Shown: positions 42,703 through 51,091 of the stretch, one piece after another
Layout: every line of letters starts with the position of its first letter
Position numbering within the stretch: the stretch's first letter is position 1
Origin: an uncultured Eubacteriales bacterium
Lineage (GTDB): Bacteria > Bacillota > Clostridia > Peptostreptococcales > Anaerovoracaceae
Direction of reading: 5' to 3'
Length of the DNA stretch: 64,000 bases
Assembly: GCA_900315895.1 (NCBI GenBank)
Contig: ONAY01000004.1
Span: 1-64,000 of the forward strand
Notes under the pieces: generated by a model
Told to the model about the DNA's origin: nothing
Database searches by the model: none
Seen by the model: only the letters and a program-made list of their open reading frames with translations
Program-made: the position numbers and the translations under genes

Positions 42703-42724
42703 TTATGAACTCCTTTTCATATAG

Positions 42725-44086
42725 TCAGGAGGGATCTCCTCCATACTTCTCTTCTATCATTGAGGCTATGGCCTCTGCCAGGCTCCTGATCTCCTGCTCA
42801 GAATCTCCTTCTATGAGGATCCTTATGACCGCTTCAGTTCCGGATGTCCTGATCACAAGTCTTCCACGATCCTTGAGGGTCTCTTCCGTTTCCTGCAAGA
42901 TCCTCTGGATATCCGGGTCCTTAAGATAGGTCTTTTTGAACTCGTTCTGGATCCTTGCGTTCAGAAGGACCTGGGGGTAGATGGTGATCTTATCGTAGAG
43001 TTCAGCCAGGGACATTCCGGAATTCCTCACTGCCCTCATGATCTGAAGGGCGCTTAGGATACCGTCTCCTGCTGTGCTGTACTCGCTGAAGATCATGTGT
43101 CCCGTCTGCTCGCCTCCAAGCACGCATCCGGTCTCCAGCATCTTGTCCAGAACGTATCTGTCTCCCACGCCGGTGATCTCCACGCGGATCCCTTCTTCTT
43201 CAAGGGTCTTCCAAAGCCCTGAATTAGACATTACCGAGGTGGTCACCACCATGTTATCCAGTCTTCCTGATACCTTAAGATCCATGGCGCATATGCCCAC
43301 TGCCCTGTCGCCATCCAATATCCGGCCCTCTTCATCCACAGTGATCAGTCTGTCGCCGTCACCGTCGAAGGCGAATCCCGCCTGGGCGCCGATCTCTCTG
43401 ACAGCCCTCGCAAGAGCTTCCGGAGCGGTGGAACCGCACCGGTCGTTGATATTGGTGCCGTCCGGGGTGTTTCCTATGGTGTACACGTCGGCTCCAAGCC
43501 TCATGAATACCTCTGGCGCTATCTTGAAGCAGGCACCATTGGCACAGTCCAGGACGATTTTTTTGCCCAGAAGCTTGAAGTCCACGGTCCTCATGAGATG
43601 GTCCTCGTATATCCTTCTGGCATCGTCTGAGGCGTCATATGTCCTTCCTATGCCTGTGCCTGTCAGCCTGTCCGACGGATCCACGTTGGATATGATCAGA
43701 TCCTCGATCTCCTCCTCCATGGAATCGGATAATTTCATGCCCTCTGAGTTGAACACCTTGATCCCGTTGTACTCGAAAGAGTTGTGGGAGGCGCTTATTA
43801 CTATACCTGCGCCGGCTCCGTACTCTCTGGTGATCAGTGCCACTGCCGGGGTCGGCAGGACTCCTACCTTGATGACCGTGCCGCCATACACCATTATGCC
43901 TGCGGACACTGCCTGTTCCAAAAGATCACAGGAAAGCCGTGTATCCTTGCCCAGCACCACTGTGGGTGCAGAGTCTGTTTTTTTGAGTTCATGACAGAGG
44001 GCCTTGCCAAGGCTGAAGGCCAGCTCCGGGGTAAGCTCCCTGTTGGCTATGCCTCTCACTCCGTCAGTACCGAAAAGTCTGCCCAA
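42725..44086 (-). CDS. glmM: Phosphoglucosamine mutase
   Basis: Converts glucosamine-6-phosphate to glucosamine-1-phosphate for UDP-GlcNAc and cell-wall synthesis. The 453-residue protein has GRLFGTDGVRGIANRELTP, VVLGKDTRLS, the phosphoserine loop VISASHNSFEYNGIKVF, the Mg-binding DGDGDRL, GEQTGHMIF and C-terminal RTSGTEAVIRI. The start is TTG at 44086, with AAAAGGAG nine nt before it, a start that usually lowers expression. It lies 15 nt after cdaR, in the widespread cdaA-cdaR-glmM cluster; GlmM and CdaA are reported to interact, which fits the arrangement. Confidence 0.96.
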   Translation of the reverse strand: MGRLFGTDGVRGIANRELTPELAFSLGKALCHELKKTDSAPTVVLGKDTRLSCDLLEQAVSAGIMVYGGTVIKVGVLPTPAVALITREYGAGAGIVISASHNSFEYNGIKVFNSEGMKLSDSMEEEIEDLIISNVDPSDRLTGTGIGRTYDASDDARRIYEDHLMRTVDFKLLGKKIVLDCANGACFKIAPEVFMRLGADVYTIGNTPDGTNINDRCGSTAPEALARAVREIGAQAGFAFDGDGDRLITVDEEGRILDGDRAVGICAMDLKVSGRLDNMVVTTSVMSNSGLWKTLEEEGIRVEITGVGDRYVLDKMLETGCVLGGEQTGHMIFSEYSTAGDGILSALQIMRAVRNSGMSLAELYDKITIYPQVLLNARIQNEFKKTYLKDPDIQRILQETEETLKDRGRLVIRTSGTEAVIRILIEGDSEQEIRSLAEAIASMIEEKYGGDPS

Positions 44087-44101
44087 TAATGTTTTCTCCT
44101 T

Positions 44102-45295
44102 TTACATTTCGAGAACGATCACCACGCTGGCCGGTTCAGCCTCTGCGATGTCCACTCCCTCCACATTGGTGGTGATATTCAGCTGTACCGTATGGCTTCC
44201 GTTGTACAGCCCTGTAACATCTGCTGTTATGATCAGGTCATCCTTCGTGAGAGAGCCTATGGCCGAAAGTGTTCCCTTCGCAGTCACAACTATCGACACG
44301 TCTTCTATAGTGACCGTGGTGTTCTCGTTAACTCCTGTAACGGTTATATCCGTCTCATCGAATTCGAAGCTTACCTCGGAGGCATTAAACACTTTTACAT
44401 GCATTTCAGGATCCAAGGATTCGTATGCAAGCTGTACCCCATAAGGAAGCACAGGTTCCAGCACTATGGTGGAATCCACATAGACATCGGTAAGGTCTAT
44501 CTCCTTGCACTCCACGCTGTCTATCCATTCAAGGGTCTCGCTGGGTCCTTTGATGGTCACCTCTTCAGGCACATCGATGGTCCTCGTTATGGATCCGCTC
44601 TCCATGCCCTTCACAGGTACGGACAGTGACACCTTCTTGGTGTTCATCATCACTGCAGTCACAGTTACATTAGATTCTGAAAGATGGGCTTCTGTAACTT
44701 CCTCTCCCTCTTCATCCAACGCCACAAGAGCTACAGTGATAGCATTGCTCTCCTCTGTTATTCTGGAGGAATCCACGTCAGCCACGACTCTGTCAACCTT
44801 GTCCACTGCAGATTCTGCTCCGGAAACGGTAACTGTCTCTGTGGACAGCTGTGTTATCATGGGTTCTTTATTCGCCACCTGATTGGAGTATACGATCTCG
44901 ATCTCCTTCTCTACAGATACGGAGTTCTCTGTGGTTATGGTTATATACTGGGGCGAAATGCTGTCAAGAGTTATGGAACTGGGTCTGGTCACAGAAAGCT
45001 CCACAACGTTATCCCCTCTTGTGAGGCCCGAAAGGTTTACGATCGCGCGGAAGTCGTCCTCGGATATTTTGTTGGCGATGGATCTTCTGGCGCTGAAGGA
45101 TACGTCGACCTTGTCGTGATCTGCACTGGTGATAACCAGTCCGGCATCTTCAAGAGCCGCCTCGTTGGTGTATACGATGGGCACGTTTCTGATGGTGATG
45201 CGCCTCTCGGGGTCCACCTCGCCCAGCACGTATGCCCAGAGGGCTACTGCGATAAGAAAAGCAAGTACCAATGTGAATCTTTTATTTCTCAGCAT
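44102..45295 (-). CDS. cdaR: CdaR-like regulator of c-di-AMP synthesis (YbbR repeats)
   Basis: A 397-residue extracytoplasmic protein anchored by an N-terminal helix (about 8-26, ALWAYVL) that follows a short basic start. It contains four YbbR-type beta-rich repeats of about 80-90 residues; the first begins ERRITIRNVPIVYTNE and the repeats share V-E-x-x-E-I-x-V-x-x pattern strands. In Bacillota CdaR regulates the neighbouring diadenylate cyclase from outside. The protein overlaps cdaA by 14 nt and precedes glmM, the conserved arrangement. Function in regulation is inferred from synteny and family. Confidence 0.92.
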   Translation of the reverse strand: MLRNKRFTLVLAFLIAVALWAYVLGEVDPERRITIRNVPIVYTNEAALEDAGLVITSADHDKVDVSFSARRSIANKISEDDFRAIVNLSGLTRGDNVVELSVTRPSSITLDSISPQYITITTENSVSVEKEIEIVYSNQVANKEPMITQLSTETVTVSGAESAVDKVDRVVADVDSSRITEESNAITVALVALDEEGEEVTEAHLSESNVTVTAVMMNTKKVSLSVPVKGMESGSITRTIDVPEEVTIKGPSETLEWIDSVECKEIDLTDVYVDSTIVLEPVLPYGVQLAYESLDPEMHVKVFNASEVSFEFDETDITVTGVNENTTVTIEDVSIVVTAKGTLSAIGSLTKDDLIITADVTGLYNGSHTVQLNITTNVEGVDIAEAEPASVVIVLEM

Positions 45296-46124
45296 CTTTC
45301 TTGCCTCCCTTCAGAGCTTTGATGATCCTGTCGAGAACGGAATCGTTCTCCGGTGAGATGTATATCGTGTTCAGGATCTCTTCGATATCGGTGCCCGTCA
45401 GATGTCTTCTCAGTCTGCCGTTCTCGGCCACGGAGATGATGCCTGTCTCCTCGGACACGATGAATACCAGGGCGTCCGAAGTCTCAGTGACTCCGATCCC
45501 TGCCCTGTGTCTGGTGCCCAGATCCTTGGAAAGGGTCTTGTTGGCTGTAAGGGGAAGTACGCAGCCTGCCGCCTCCAGCTTGTCTCCTCTTACGATCAGC
45601 GCCCCGTCGTGAAGGGGTGCGCCTTCGTAGAAGATGTTTCCGATCATCTCTCTGGAAATGCCGGCACGGATAACAGTGCCTGTCTCGATTATATCCGTAA
45701 GAGACGTCTCTCGTTCGATCACGATGAGGGCTCCGGTCTTTTCCTCGGACATCCTCTCGATGGCTGCCCTTATTTCATGGGTGATGTGCTCGGCCTCCTC
45801 CAGGTCAAGACCGCTGTAGCTGGAGATGATCTTACGTCTTCCCAGGTTCTCAAGAAGTCTTCTGAGTTCAGGCTGGAAGATGATGACAAGTGCGATCAAG
45901 CCTACGTTGACCAGGTTGCTCAGAAGCCACTGCAAGGTGTAAAGCCGAAGAGAACTTGCCAGAACTGCTACGACTATGAGGATACCTATGCCCTTTGCCA
46001 GCTGCTCAGCCCTGGTCTCCCTGACGAATCCCAGCAGCTTATACACAAGAAAAGTAATTATGAGTATGTCAAAGATATCGTTTATACCGATATTTGAAAC
46101 TATGTTTTGAAAGAATTGTTCCAT
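45282..46124 (-). CDS. cdaA: Diadenylate cyclase CdaA
   Basis: Makes cyclic di-AMP from two ATP; the signal controls potassium, osmolyte and wall homeostasis. The 280-residue membrane protein has three N-terminal helices (about 15-90) and a cytoplasmic DAC domain with the catalytic motifs GAPLHDGALIV (DGA) and LGTRHRAGIGVTE (RHR), plus FQPELRRLLENLGR in the linker helix. All catalytic residues are present. It is the first gene of the long operon with cdaR, glmM, ahcY and others, and has a good upstream promoter with a leader of about 60 nt containing GGCT/AGCC. Confidence 0.96.
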   Translation of the reverse strand: MEQFFQNIVSNIGINDIFDILIITFLVYKLLGFVRETRAEQLAKGIGILIVVAVLASSLRLYTLQWLLSNLVNVGLIALVIIFQPELRRLLENLGRRKIISSYSGLDLEEAEHITHEIRAAIERMSEEKTGALIVIERETSLTDIIETGTVIRAGISREMIGNIFYEGAPLHDGALIVRGDKLEAAGCVLPLTANKTLSKDLGTRHRAGIGVTETSDALVFIVSEETGIISVAENGRLRRHLTGTDIEEILNTIYISPENDSVLDRIIKALKGGKKDAEK

Positions 46125-46189
46125 TGGCGTATCACCTTTTGATCTATCGGGCTAAAAAAGCCAACACTCCACACAATTATACATAGTAA

Positions 46190-46218
46190 ATGATACCATA
46201 TCTGCCCTCTTCTTTCAA
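46190..46218 (-). promoter_or_regulatory. promoter of the cdaA operon
   Basis: Minus-strand TTGAAA (46213-46218), a 17-nt spacer and TATCAT (46190-46195). A second TATAAT lies slightly downstream (near 46174) without a good -35 partner. Confidence 0.65.
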
Positions 46219-46265
46219 GGAGAATACCGCTAAGGAATCGCTCAATGTGGACTTCCTACTTCTCA

Positions 46266-46300
46266 CACAAAATCAAAAGGCCGCCCACATGGGCGGCCCG
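46266..46300 (-). terminator. terminator of hpf
   Basis: GGCCGCCC (46279-46286) pairs perfectly with GGGCGGCC (46291-46298) around a 4-nt loop. On the minus strand it is followed by TTTTGATTTTG. It lies 20 nt after the hpf stop. Confidence 0.93.
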
Positions 46301-46317
46301 TTACTGACCTTTAGTAC

Positions 46318-46848
46318 TTAGTGTTCTGTTTCCAGGAGACCGTAGTCTTCGTCGTTTCTCTTGTACACTACGTTCACGTTTCCTGACTCAGCGTCCAGGA
46401 ATACGAAGAAGTTGTGCTCCAGAAGTTCCATCTGAAGGATGGCTTCCTCTGATGTCATGGGAGTCAGAGTGAACTTCTTGGTCTTGACTATGGTGCTCTC
46501 CTTCTCCTCGGCCTGCTCCAGATCCGGGATCTCCTCATATCTTACAGAGCCCTTGCCCTTGTTCCTCTTTACCAGCTTCTTCTTGTATTTGGATAACTGC
46601 TTTAAAAGCTTCTCTGCTACCTCATCGATGGCATCATTGATGTCCTGTGCAACTGACTCTGCTCTGAAAAGGTTTCCCTTCGTAGAGATAGTTGCCTCCA
46701 CCTTGACCTTGGCCTGTTCGGGATGCATCAGCACCTTCGCCTGAGTATCATCGGGAAAGATCTTGTCCATTTTGGCGAACTTCTTATCGATGAACTCCTG
46801 AATCTTGTCACTTACAACGATGTTCTTCCCTGTAACGGTCGTCTTCAT
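46318..46848 (-). CDS. hpf: Long-form ribosome hibernation promoting factor
   Basis: HPF binds the mRNA/tRNA channel of the 30S subunit and dimerises 70S ribosomes into inactive 100S particles. The 176-residue protein is the long form: the N-terminal domain (about 1-100, starting MKTTVTGKNIVVSDKIQEFI, with KVLMHPEQAKVKVEATIS), an acidic linker (LEQAEEKEST) and the C-terminal dimerisation domain (KKFTLTPMTSEEAILQMELLEHNFFVFLDAESG...NVVYKRNDEDYGLLE). The start is ATG at 46848 with AAGGAGG seven nt before it. It is preceded by a structured leader and a good promoter (see separate entries). Confidence 0.96.
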   Translation of the reverse strand: MKTTVTGKNIVVSDKIQEFIDKKFAKMDKIFPDDTQAKVLMHPEQAKVKVEATISTKGNLFRAESVAQDINDAIDEVAEKLLKQLSKYKKKLVKRNKGKGSVRYEEIPDLEQAEEKESTIVKTKKFTLTPMTSEEAILQMELLEHNFFVFLDAESGNVNVVYKRNDEDYGLLETEH

Positions 46849-46875
46849 AGCTATACCTCCTTGATTTTGAAAAAA

Positions 46876-47036
46876 GCTATCCGGCTGACCTGGTCTTTGA
46901 CCCCACACTCGCCTTAACCCGCTTTGCGGAGGACTTACATCTAAAGCACGCCATGCTCATCCGGGGCTCTTCCTCCGGACTTACGTGGATCCCTTCGCCC
47001 GTGCCTGGCTTGGATTTGCAACCACAGACCCGGATC
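46876..47036 (-). ncRNA. Structured leader/ncRNA upstream of hpf, candidate raiA RNA
   Basis: About 160 nt between the promoter and hpf fold into a nested, branched structure by eye. The ends pair as GATCCGG (47030-47036) with CCGGAT (46879-46884), backed by GGTCT/AGACC. Inside, arm one is GTGG...ATCC...GCC pairing with GGC...GGAT...CCAC (about 46985-47025). In arm two CGGAGGA (about 46972-46978) pairs with TCCTCCG (about 46926-46932) around an inner AGCA/TGCT hairpin; UCCGG/CCGGA can replace this pairing. A T run after the closing stem could end the RNA separately. The raiA RNA motif is known to lie upstream of raiA/hpf genes in Bacillota and Actinobacteria; identity rests on position, size and structure and has not been confirmed by a covariance model. 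Confidence 0.6.
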
Positions 47037-47047
47037 ACTTTTTCTTT

Positions 47048-47076
47048 ATTATATCACCTGAGCAGTGCTTCTTCAA
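47048..47076 (-). promoter_or_regulatory. promoter of the structured RNA and hpf
   Basis: Minus-strand TTGAAG (47071-47076), a 17-nt spacer and a perfect TATAAT (47048-47053). The predicted start near 47041 lies only a few bases before the first paired base of the structured leader. Confidence 0.8.
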
Positions 47077-47150
47077 GTGAGCATTAGGTGAAGATATGGC
47101 TTCCTTTTCGGCATATTGTAATCCGGCCCAACAAGATGTAGTCTTAAGCC

Positions 47151-47984
47151 ATGTATTACTTTTCCACAAACAAAAGATCCACCCGCATTACCGAGAAGCT
47201 GCTTCAGGCGCTTTTTCCCATGGGCACCTACTGCGTGATCTGCGGAAGCCTCATCGATTCCCACAGGCCCTACTCCATCTGCGACAACTGCGTGAAGGCC
47301 TTAAACGGCGGGAACATCTACATTGACCTCAGTGAGGATGAGCCGGGGAAAATGATGCCCCACCTGGATTCCGCGTCATCCTGTCTTGTCTACGGCCTCC
47401 ACTCCAAAAAAATGGTCTTCGACCTCAAATACAACAAAAGGACCTATCTTTCAAGGCCCATTTCCATGATAATGTATGATCGGATCGTAAGAGATGAGGG
47501 GCTCAGGTCCCTGGTGGATTCCCTGGACCTGGTGGTGCCGGTACCTCTTCACCGGAGCCGTCTTAAGAAGCGAGGCTTCAACCAGGCTGAACTGATCTCC
47601 CGGGATCTCACCTCAAGGCTCAATGCACTCCGCCAAGGTCCGAAGATCCTCCACCTGCCCGACGGCCTGGTCCGCCAGCGCATCACCACTTCCCAGCGCA
47701 GCGTCTCCGGAAGCGAACGTAACCTGAACCTTGAGAATGCCTTCACCATCAACCCCCGGCGCAAAACACTCATAGCCAACTCTGTGATCCTCCTGGTGGA
47801 TGACATCCTGACCACAGGTTCCACCGCCAATCACTGCGCCAAGGCTCTCAAAGATGCAGGCGCAGGAGAGGTCCACTTCATCTCCCTTGCAACGGGGAAC
47901 TTTTACCTGAAGGGCTGTGAGAGAAGGAGGGATGACGAGAGCTTCATTTCCCGAAGCCCATCTTCAGATCATATGCCTGAATGA
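47151..47984 (+). CDS. comF: ComF-family phosphoribosyltransferase-like protein
   Basis: ComF proteins are needed for DNA uptake in competent bacteria and share the type I phosphoribosyltransferase fold. The 277-residue protein has a zinc-ribbon-like N terminus (CVICGSLID and SICDNCVK), the segment LDLVVPVPLHRSRLKKRGFNQAELISR, and the PRPP-binding loop VILLVDDILTTGSTANHCAKAL. The start at 47151 lacks a clear ribosome site; a later ATG at 47220 is close to the first Cys pair and cannot be excluded. The 3' end overlaps the convergent recD2 gene by 41 nt, and the protein has an unusual polar tail after the fold. Whether the organism is competent is unknown. Confidence 0.87.
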   Translation: MYYFSTNKRSTRITEKLLQALFPMGTYCVICGSLIDSHRPYSICDNCVKALNGGNIYIDLSEDEPGKMMPHLDSASSCLVYGLHSKKMVFDLKYNKRTYLSRPISMIMYDRIVRDEGLRSLVDSLDLVVPVPLHRSRLKKRGFNQAELISRDLTSRLNALRQGPKILHLPDGLVRQRITTSQRSVSGSERNLNLENAFTINPRRKTLIANSVILLVDDILTTGSTANHCAKALKDAGAGEVHFISLATGNFYLKGCERRRDDESFISRSPSSDHMPE

Positions 47985-49809
47985 TCCTGTCCGTGAGCCC
48001 CGAAAGCCTTTCGGCCCTTCGGTCATTGTCCACCATCTGGTTCAGATATTTTACTTCTCCTATGAGGGTCACGTTCTTCTCCCCTCTGGTGACCCCTGTA
48101 TATATCAGGCTCCTGGTGGCAAGAAGCGGCGGGAACCAGGATACCGGTATCACCACGTTCTCGTACTCGCTGCCCTGACCCTTGTGGATTGTAATAGCGT
48201 AGGCAAGCTCCAGCTCGTCCAGATCCGGGTACTCGTACTTTACGAACCGTCTTCCACATCCGACCCCAGTGCTGTCATCGTCGAACACCACAACTAGGGA
48301 ACGCTCCGCAGGGTCCACACCGATGATGGTGCCGATCTCACCGTTGAAGATGCCTCTGCCATCCTCCAGCGCGTGATCCGTGCTCTCCCTCTTGTATGCC
48401 AGGCGGTAATCGTTCTTTATCTGCATCACCTTGTCGCCTTCACGGAAGATCCTTTTCCCGAAGGTCATTTCTTCCTTCTCGGGGTCTTTTGGATTCAGTT
48501 CCTCCTGAAGACGCTTGTTTAGTTCCGCAGTTCCCAGTATCCCCTTCTTGGAAGGTGTCAGGACCTGGACCTCCTCACTTTTGTGATCCAGGGCGTACTT
48601 CACTACAGCGTCCTGGATGTCCTTTTGCTTCTCCAGGCTCTCAAACCTGAAATTGCCTGTTTTGTCCTCTGTGAAAGGGTAATCTCCGGAGTTTATCCTG
48701 TGGGCGTTCAGCACTATCCCGCTCTCTGCTTCCTGACGATAGATATCATGCAGGACCACAGTATTGAAGCACTTGGACTCTATCAGATCCTCCAGGACCT
48801 TCCCTGCCCCCACCGATGGAAGCTGGTCCTTGTCACCCACGATGATCAGCCTGGTACCGTCCTTGATGGCGTCCAAAAGGGCGCTCATAAGGAAAACATC
48901 CAGCATGGAGGCTTCGTCCACGATGACGCAGTCATATTTCAGAGGGGAATCTGAGTTTTTTGCGAAACACATGGTGCCGCTCAGTTCGTCGTAATAGTAC
49001 TCCAGGAGTCTGTGGACGGTCTGGGCGAAATGCCCCCCTGTCTCGGTTATCCTCTTGGCCGCGCGGCCTGTTGGGGCTGATACCGCCACCTTCTGTCCGG
49101 ACTGCTCCAGGATATATATTATGGCATTCAGGATAGTGGTCTTTCCGGTACCGGGGCCTCCTGTGATCACCGTCACCCCTTCCCTTACGGCTGAGATCAC
49201 CGCCTGTCTCTGGGACTCTGAAAGCTCGATGTTCTTGGTTTCCTCGTACTTTCTGAGGTAGGCTTCCGGATCATCCACCACGTTTTTCAGTTCCCGCTCC
49301 TCCTGGGAAGCAATGGTGATCAGGCGGGATGCGGTCCTGCTCTCCGCTCTGAAAAGATTGTAGAAGTATACCGCGTCCTCCCCATCCACAGTGGTTTTGT
49401 ACATGGCGCCCTCAAGCACCATCTCTTTCAGGGCCTCTTCAGCCTGGGCCTCCGCCACATCCAGCATGGTGGACACCTTTTCGATCAGGTCCTGCTTAGG
49501 CATGTAGCTGCTGCCCTGGGACACAGAAAAGCTCATGCCGTACCTAAGGGCGGCCTTGACTCGCCTGATATCTGCGCGGCTCACACCCAGTTTGGCTGCG
49601 ATCTCATCGGCCCTTTTGAATCCAAGGCGCGGAAAAATATCAAGGAGCAGATAAGGGTCCTCCTTGACTATATTAAGCGCGTTTTCTCTCTGTTCATCAT
49701 AAAGCTTTATGATGTAGTAATCCGAAAGTCCCGCCTGTCTTAAAAACCAGGTCACGTCCGGCGCGACCTGGCTTATTTTTGTGATCTGTCCATCGATCAG
49801 CGTAACCAT
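47944..49809 (-). CDS. recD2: RecD2-like ATP-dependent helicase, short N terminus
   Basis: A superfamily 1B helicase of the RecD2/TraA group. The 621-residue protein has helix-hairpin-helix segments at the N terminus (FPRLGFKRADEIAAKLGVS), the helicase core with Walker A VTGGPGTGKTT, motif Ia SAPTGRAAKRI, motif II IVDEASMLD, GDKDQLPSVGAGKVL, and the C-terminal UvrD_C_2 ELAYAITIHKGQGSEY and VTRGEKNV. It is about 110-180 residues shorter than B. subtilis or Deinococcus RecD2, missing the N-terminal OB-like domain. The start ATG at 49809 has GAGGAG four nt before it inside the end of cca, so the short form looks genuine. Confidence 0.9.
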   Translation of the reverse strand: MVTLIDGQITKISQVAPDVTWFLRQAGLSDYYIIKLYDEQRENALNIVKEDPYLLLDIFPRLGFKRADEIAAKLGVSRADIRRVKAALRYGMSFSVSQGSSYMPKQDLIEKVSTMLDVAEAQAEEALKEMVLEGAMYKTTVDGEDAVYFYNLFRAESRTASRLITIASQEERELKNVVDDPEAYLRKYEETKNIELSESQRQAVISAVREGVTVITGGPGTGKTTILNAIIYILEQSGQKVAVSAPTGRAAKRITETGGHFAQTVHRLLEYYYDELSGTMCFAKNSDSPLKYDCVIVDEASMLDVFLMSALLDAIKDGTRLIIVGDKDQLPSVGAGKVLEDLIESKCFNTVVLHDIYRQEAESGIVLNAHRINSGDYPFTEDKTGNFRFESLEKQKDIQDAVVKYALDHKSEEVQVLTPSKKGILGTAELNKRLQEELNPKDPEKEEMTFGKRIFREGDKVMQIKNDYRLAYKRESTDHALEDGRGIFNGEIGTIIGVDPAERSLVVVFDDDSTGVGCGRRFVKYEYPDLDELELAYAITIHKGQGSEYENVVIPVSWFPPLLATRSLIYTGVTRGEKNVTLIGEVKYLNQMVDNDRRAERLSGLTDRIIQAYDLKMGFGK

Positions 49810-51086
49810 GAAACTCCTCTGAAATATGCAAGGACTTTGTGTTTCTTGTATCTCTTAGCCAGTTCCAGAAGTTCTCTTCTGGTATTCCTCCTGGGTTCGA
49901 TGTGGAGCCTCTCCACCAGCATTCTCAGCATCTCCTGGCTCTCCTCGGGAGTCTCGGTGATTCCAGCCTCCATAAGGTCATTTCCGTCTATAGCCAGATC
50001 CTCAACGAAGATGGGATCACTGCTCTTTTGGAACTGATCGAAAAGGTACATCTTGGACTTGATCTTGGTCTCGATGTCGTATTCAAACACGATCATCATG
50101 GCCTTCTGGAGCTGGAGCAGGTAGTCTGTCCTCTCCATGGGCGCATGTTCGTAGCAAAATTTCTTCAGGGTCTGGGGCTGCTGGCAGAAATGGAATTCGG
50201 GAAGGTCTTTGGCCACATCTTCAAGGTGCACCCTAAGCTCTCCCTCGTATCCCAGCCTGTCTATGGCTGATAGGGCCTTTTTTTTGGACAGCATGGACAT
50301 CAGGACTCCGATCCTTCTCTCAGGAATGGTCTTGGTCTTCTCGATGTTCTTGCAAAGATCCATAAGCTCACTCTTCTCTTTGTGTGAAAGAGTATCCACC
50401 ACCTCAGGTCCCAGAATGTATCTTAAGACTCCCATATCGACTATCATGCTCATGGCTTTGCCGGCATGCTCTGCGCCTATGATCTGAAGGAATTCCTTGC
50501 CGATCCTGGATGACTTCACCTCATCCAGCTTTTCTTTGTTGGCCATGATGCCTTCGTATACTGACTGAGTCATGTCGAAGCCAAGGTCCGCCACTATTCT
50601 GTAGGCCTTCATGATCTTCATGGGATCTTCGCTGAAAAGCTCCGCCGCATCTCCGACCGTCCTTACGAACTTGGAAGATATGTCGCTTTTTCCGCCCTTC
50701 TCATCGATGAAATAGCTTCCGCTGTCAGCCAGAGCATCCACCGTGAAGTCCCTTCTCTCCAGATCCTCGGAAATGGTGGAAGCGAACTGGGGGATGTTTC
50801 CTTCAGGAGACTTGATGGATTTTTTCCTGTATGTGGCAACGTCTATGACAAGCTCTTCGTCGGTATCGTCGTACAGTCTGACAACGCCCAGCTTCTTGCT
50901 TACGGTGACCGCATCCGGGAATAGCCTGTTAAGGTCTTCCAGTTTGGCATTGGTGGAAACGTCCCAATCCACGGGCTTCAGCCCGAGCAGGCTGTCCCTT
51001 ACGCAGGGTCCCACAGTGTATCCCTCGAATCCTCCGTCGCTCAAGGTCTTCAGTACGTCTTTTATTTTTTTGGGCATTCTTATCAT
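49797..51086 (-). CDS. cca: CCA-adding tRNA nucleotidyltransferase family protein
   Basis: Class II nucleotidyltransferase that adds or repairs the CCA end of tRNA. The 429-residue protein has the head motif as YTVGPCVRDSLLG followed by DWDVST (the two metal Asp residues), LVIDVATYR, ERRDFTVDALA and the EDPMKIMKAYRIVADLGF neck motif, then a helical body with an HD-like tail. The usual second Gly of the VGG-x-VRD motif is Pro (residue 27), a change near the active site. tRNA-Pro in this window encodes its CCA, so repair may be the main task. It overlaps recD2 by 13 nt and follows yhaM by 5 nt. Confidence 0.9.
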   Translation of the reverse strand: MIRMPKKIKDVLKTLSDGGFEGYTVGPCVRDSLLGLKPVDWDVSTNAKLEDLNRLFPDAVTVSKKLGVVRLYDDTDEELVIDVATYRKKSIKSPEGNIPQFASTISEDLERRDFTVDALADSGSYFIDEKGGKSDISSKFVRTVGDAAELFSEDPMKIMKAYRIVADLGFDMTQSVYEGIMANKEKLDEVKSSRIGKEFLQIIGAEHAGKAMSMIVDMGVLRYILGPEVVDTLSHKEKSELMDLCKNIEKTKTIPERRIGVLMSMLSKKKALSAIDRLGYEGELRVHLEDVAKDLPEFHFCQQPQTLKKFCYEHAPMERTDYLLQLQKAMMIVFEYDIETKIKSKMYLFDQFQKSSDPIFVEDLAIDGNDLMEAGITETPEESQEMLRMLVERLHIEPRRNTRRELLELAKRYKKHKVLAYFRGVSWLR

Positions 51087-51091
51087 ATTAC

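Noticed and set aside
46876..47036. 6S RNA or SRP RNA instead of raiA upstream of hpf
   Set aside because: There is no GNAR-type SRP loop with the GGAAGCAGCC core, and the branching does not give the single long rod of 6S RNA. Position before hpf favours raiA.
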